Shown in pieces: positions 60,880 to 64,000 of a DNA stretch of 64,000 nucleotides. Numbering within the stretch: the first letter of the stretch is position 1; every line of letters starts with the position of its first letter. The DNA lies in contig CAUEEP010000915.1 in assembly GCA_958450365.1 (NCBI GenBank), positions 1,110,001 through 1,174,000 of the forward strand. Reading direction: 5' to 3'. The notes beneath the pieces are model-generated. The model was not told the origin of the DNA, did not search any database, and saw nothing but the letters and a program-made list of their open reading frames with translations. The position numbers were made by a program, and so were the translations under genes. The stretch is from Mesorhabditis belari. Lineage: Eukaryota > Nematoda > Chromadorea > Rhabditida > Rhabditidae.

Positions 60880-62265
60880 ATTTTTTTTTACAAACGGATT
60901 TTGTGAAAAAGTTAAAGTTGCTATAGGTGGCATTCCTGGTGTCAAAGCTGTTCTTTCTGTGTCTTTTTTGCCCCCGAAAACCCCGGGTGCAATTTCTCCG
61001 TTCAAAATTTTGATGTTTAAAATTCAAAAAAGAAGATCGCTGTGTGTTCCCTGTGCGCGTGCACAATCGCACTCGATCTGACATACTTCGCTTGCAGATA
61101 TCGTCCTTTTTTCACTGGACATTCGGAAGCGTCCATTTTGGGTCATCCGGTAACCTATCCGTTGTCTGCCCCATATGGTCACCGCTTCCCAAAACTAACT
61201 TCGGCTGTAGAATTGGCAAACCCAGTTCCAGCTCATTTTGGCCACAATGGTGGGTTCTCCGCCGGTCGAAATGGGATCCCAAGTGCCTGTAAAAGGGTGC
61301 TGAAGGGAGCCGCTGTGAATTTTTGGATTCATCCCAAGGATTTCGGTCCGCAGGGGCTGCAAAAACTCATGAGACGACACTACAGGGTGGCCCGAAGAAA
61401 AAATGCTTTAAGTTTTAAAAATATTTCTGGTGGCTCAAGGTTCTTGGGCCCCCCCATTTCGGAGCGAAATGGTGTTCTCTATCAGAATTCAACGTTTGAA
61501 AAACCATTCGACGCAGAAAATTGTGCTGAATCGAATGGTGAAGAAATTATCGAAATCCGTCTGACTCGATTTTTTAAAATCGCGTTTAAAGATACTTTAT
61601 TCAACATGAATAAGTGGATACAACACAACGGAGGACACAATTTTTACCCCTACAATGTAGTTAAGAAAAGACCCCAACTTAATGGGAAAAAGAACACACT
61701 TGATTTTGCCAGCGAGATCGAAACCTCGACCTTCCGATTAGGAGACAAGACTCCTAACCAGTCGGCCAACTGGAATCTTGGTACCAAAATGATCTTTGCA
61801 CACGTCCACACAAAAGTTATCGGTTATCGGTTATCTTTCGACCACGCTGAGAACGAGCCACCGGAAGTTGGTCGCGGCGAGCGATTTGATTGTAAAAGTG
61901 CGGTTTTTTCGATCAAACGGGATTTTAAAAAATCGAGTCAGACGGATTTCGATAATTTCTTCACCATTCGATTCAGCACAATTTTCTGCGTCGAATGGTT
62001 TTTCAAACGTTGAATTCTGATAGAGAACACCATTTCGCTCCGAAATGGGGGCCCAAGAACCTTGAGCCACCAGAAATATTTTTAAAACTTAAAGCATTTT
62101 TTCTTCGGGCCACCCTGTAGTGTCGTCTCATGAGTTTTTGCTGCCCCTGCGGACCGAAATCCTTGGGATGAATCCAAAAATTCACAGAAAGAACAGCTTT
62201 GGCACCAGGAATGCCACCTATAGCAACTTTAACTTTTTCACAAAATCCGTTTCTAAAGGCCTCCT
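60880..62265. repeat. Large composite palindrome (family B) with internal SINE-like tRNA piece
   Basis: The outer arms AACGGATTTTGTGAAAAAG and GTGGCATTCCTGG return inverted at about 62195-62250. A second arm pair, 61330-61600 and 61925-62180, shares CACTACAGGGTGGCCCGAAG, GTTCTTGGGCCCCC and CAGAAAATTGTGCTGAATCG. At the centre, 61713-61775, the minus strand shows GGCCGACTGGTTAGGAG and GGTTTCGATCTC, a tRNA-like pair of boxes. A plus-strand frame of 323 codons (61042-62013) runs across both arms and is judged non-genic. Confidence 0.75.
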
Positions 62266-62419
62266 TTTTTGGGACACCCTGTATCTGTATTTTTAAAAAA
62301 GTAGTTCACAGCTCACAAAATAGATACGTCTGAAACGATACCGATAAATATAAAACAAGAATGACGTGCAAATGGCTTTATTTTGCTTTAAAAATTGTCT
62401 TTAAAACACATTGTTCTTG

Positions 62420-63164
62420 TTAGAGCCTTGGGAAATCGTTTTGACCTTTTCTTGGTTGCTGAAATGAATGGTGGGTCATTGAAAGCAGAATTGTTTCGAA
62501 CCTTGTTTTCAACAGGCGAACCCAGTCCATGACATCCATCTGCACGCCATTTCTCTTCCCCCCATAGCCACCTTTGCCTCCATCACCGCCGCCACGAAAG
62601 CCATCACCACCATTGCCTCCATTACCGCCATTACCAGAAATACCCCAGCCTCCACGTCCCCCGTTGCCACCTTTGCCAAACAGGCTGCTTCCACCGTTGC
62701 CACCATTTCCCCCATCGCCCGTCCAAGCTAAGCTTTATGATACGACAAAGTTCAAGTGCATCACAAAGCCGTGTTGTCAAACATAGATACTAAAACCCAC
62801 CGGCCCTAGTCATGAATCTCGACATCCATTGCATCATTCCAGCATTTCCACCATCACCACCATTTCCCCCCACTCCATGCATTCCACTAGCATCCCCTCC
62901 ATTTCCCCCATCACCGCCACTCCACAGTCCACTCCCTCCACGACCACCATTTCCACCGGTACCGTAAGCTTCATTTGTATCACCTCCACACTGTCCATCA
63001 CCACCGATCAATCCTAAGACTTTCATACAAACATGAGTCTTCCAATAGAAAAACCAACCACTCGCACCGTTTTGTCCATGTACACCATTCATGTTAGACA
63101 TTTCAAAAGGAAAAAGAAATGAAATAAAAGAAGTTTTCTTGAAATTTGAACAATATTCATTCAA
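62420..63164 (-). CDS. Glycine-rich (GGNGG-repeat) protein
   Basis: Exons 63164-62801 and 62727-62420 are in phase, 223 residues. The body is GGDGGNGG, GTGGNGGRGG and GGNGGNGGDG repeats with a few aromatic breaks (WGISG, YGGKRN), split by a 73-nt intron inside the repeat. The N-terminus (MNEYCSNFKKTSFISFLFPF) is not a standard signal peptide; an inner ATG at 63102 (MSNMNGVHG) is an alternative start. The C-terminus loses the repeat (MDWVRLLKTRFETILLSM). Gly-rich repeats of this type occur in secreted antimicrobial or structural proteins of worms, but no function can be assigned. It lies between the two arms of an inverted duplication. Confidence 0.6.
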
Positions 63165-63416
63165 AAATACGCACGTATACCTTATCTGAAAAATAGGAAA
63201 AAACTAAAGTGATAAAGCCACGTCTTGGGAAAGCGGCAAAAAATTGATTATGCAACGAAATTTTCTTGCAAAAGAAAACTGTGAACTACAACTGGGAACA
63301 ACTACAACTCAACTAACTTATAACTCTACAGGCAATCACTCGTTGTAAAAAGATCGGAACCCAGAGGCCCCTGGAATAGACATCTACTTAAAGTCTAGAT
63401 GAACTGATCTATCAAA

Positions 63417-63760
63417 TCCAAATCCTTCCTCACATATTTACCCACTTAAAATGGGTTGCTGAACAAACTTCTCTTGCAGCACAATTTTTTCGCACAATTC
63501 TCTTGCACAATTCTTCTGCATTTGTGGCTTGATTAACTATTTCTTAGCTATTGTGAGAAAATGAAAGATGATGACCAACGCTGTATCCTGTGGAATTGAA
63601 TGAATTGTAATGAATCAAACGCCTTTCATCTCCTTATCTTTTTGTTCTTTTCATCTAGATCTATGAAATATTCTTCAATAAAACTTTTCGATACTATTGC
63701 TTTTTACTCGCAAAAAAACTTGTTCAGTCGGCGAACGGTGGTAGAATTAGTTGAAAATTG
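63417..63760 (-). repeat. Right arm of inverted duplication
   Basis: Reverse complement of pieces of 59950-60720. It includes a decayed copy of the coding end at 60078 (plus strand, ATGACCAACGCTGTATCCTG). Confidence 0.8.
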
Positions 63761-64000
63761 CAAAGTGATTCAAAATCGTTTCTTCGTTTCGAAGATGACA
63801 CTTTGGGCAGTCTCAAAACAGATGAAAGAGCGTGAAAATCATTTCCTGTAACCATAAGATGGTGTTATCTAAGCCGTATTCAGCCACAAGTCAGCGCTAT
63901 TTTCACCATCAAAAATTTCTCGGGTTGTTTTCACGACGACCTGCTCGAAAACCTTTGATGATTCTTAGACACAGGAGGCTCCGTTTGGAATTCGCCTGCA
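63761..64000. other. Right edge, nothing recognised
   Basis: No repeat or exon could be supported to the end of the window. Confidence 0.5.

Noticed and set aside
61042..62013. Longest open frame as a genuine 323-residue gene
   Set aside because: It spans both arms of a palindrome, its parts recur in both orientations, and no domain or signal is present.

Overview
The window looks like nuclear DNA of a free-living, rhabditid-like (chromadorean) nematode. The evidence is AT-rich sequence, many 40-60 nt introns ending in TTTCAG-type acceptors, and gene families typical of nematodes: expanded chemoreceptors, ABU/PQN-like cuticle proteins, an otopetrin-like channel, C-type lectins and nematode carbohydrate sulfotransferases. 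No bacterial operon, phage, CRISPR array or rRNA was seen. The exon models below were built by hand from splice sites, and phase was carried across every junction. Models that close in frame from start to stop are the PRDM14-like, CD36-like, thrombospondin, otopetrin, ABU/PQN, NCAM, 200-residue secreted protein, both GPCR and Gly-rich genes.

Layout. 1-1.75 kb: possible exons of an unrecognised minus-strand gene. 2.1-3.7 kb (+): carbohydrate sulfotransferase with a mariner copy in its last intron. 3.8-6.8 kb (-): PRDM14-type zinc-finger gene. 8.4-14.4 kb (-): CD36/SCARB scavenger receptor with repeat-filled introns. 15.9-16.7 kb (+): secreted thrombospondin-repeat protein. 18.6-24.2 kb (+): otopetrin-like proton-channel gene of 19 exons. 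24.8-25.5 kb: tRNA-derived SINE cluster. 26.2-27.9 kb (+): Cys/Gln-rich ABU/PQN-like protein. 28.5-40.3 kb (-): NCAM-type Ig/FnIII adhesion receptor with a very acidic insert in its fourth Ig domain. 42.1-44.7 kb (-): decaying two-domain C-type lectin gene with a Tc1-like element in intron 1. 46.6-49.2 kb (+): Srv/Srg-type chemoreceptor with a second mariner copy. 50.1-51.9 kb (+): unrecognised secreted helical protein. 54.4-59.0 kb (+): second chemoreceptor with a duplicated first exon. 59.9-63.8 kb: inverted duplication around a glycine-rich gene.

The genes do not form one pathway. Most are single-copy surface or secreted proteins (adhesion, lipid uptake, proton conductance, chemosensation, cuticle). 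The striking common theme is the mobile DNA: mariner and Tc1 copies with intact TA duplications, several MITE families with near-perfect inverted ends, tRNA-derived SINEs, and composite palindromes. Nearly all of it lies in introns and intergenic DNA.

Limits: identities come from motif recognition, not database searches. 5' ends, UTRs and alternative splicing are untested.
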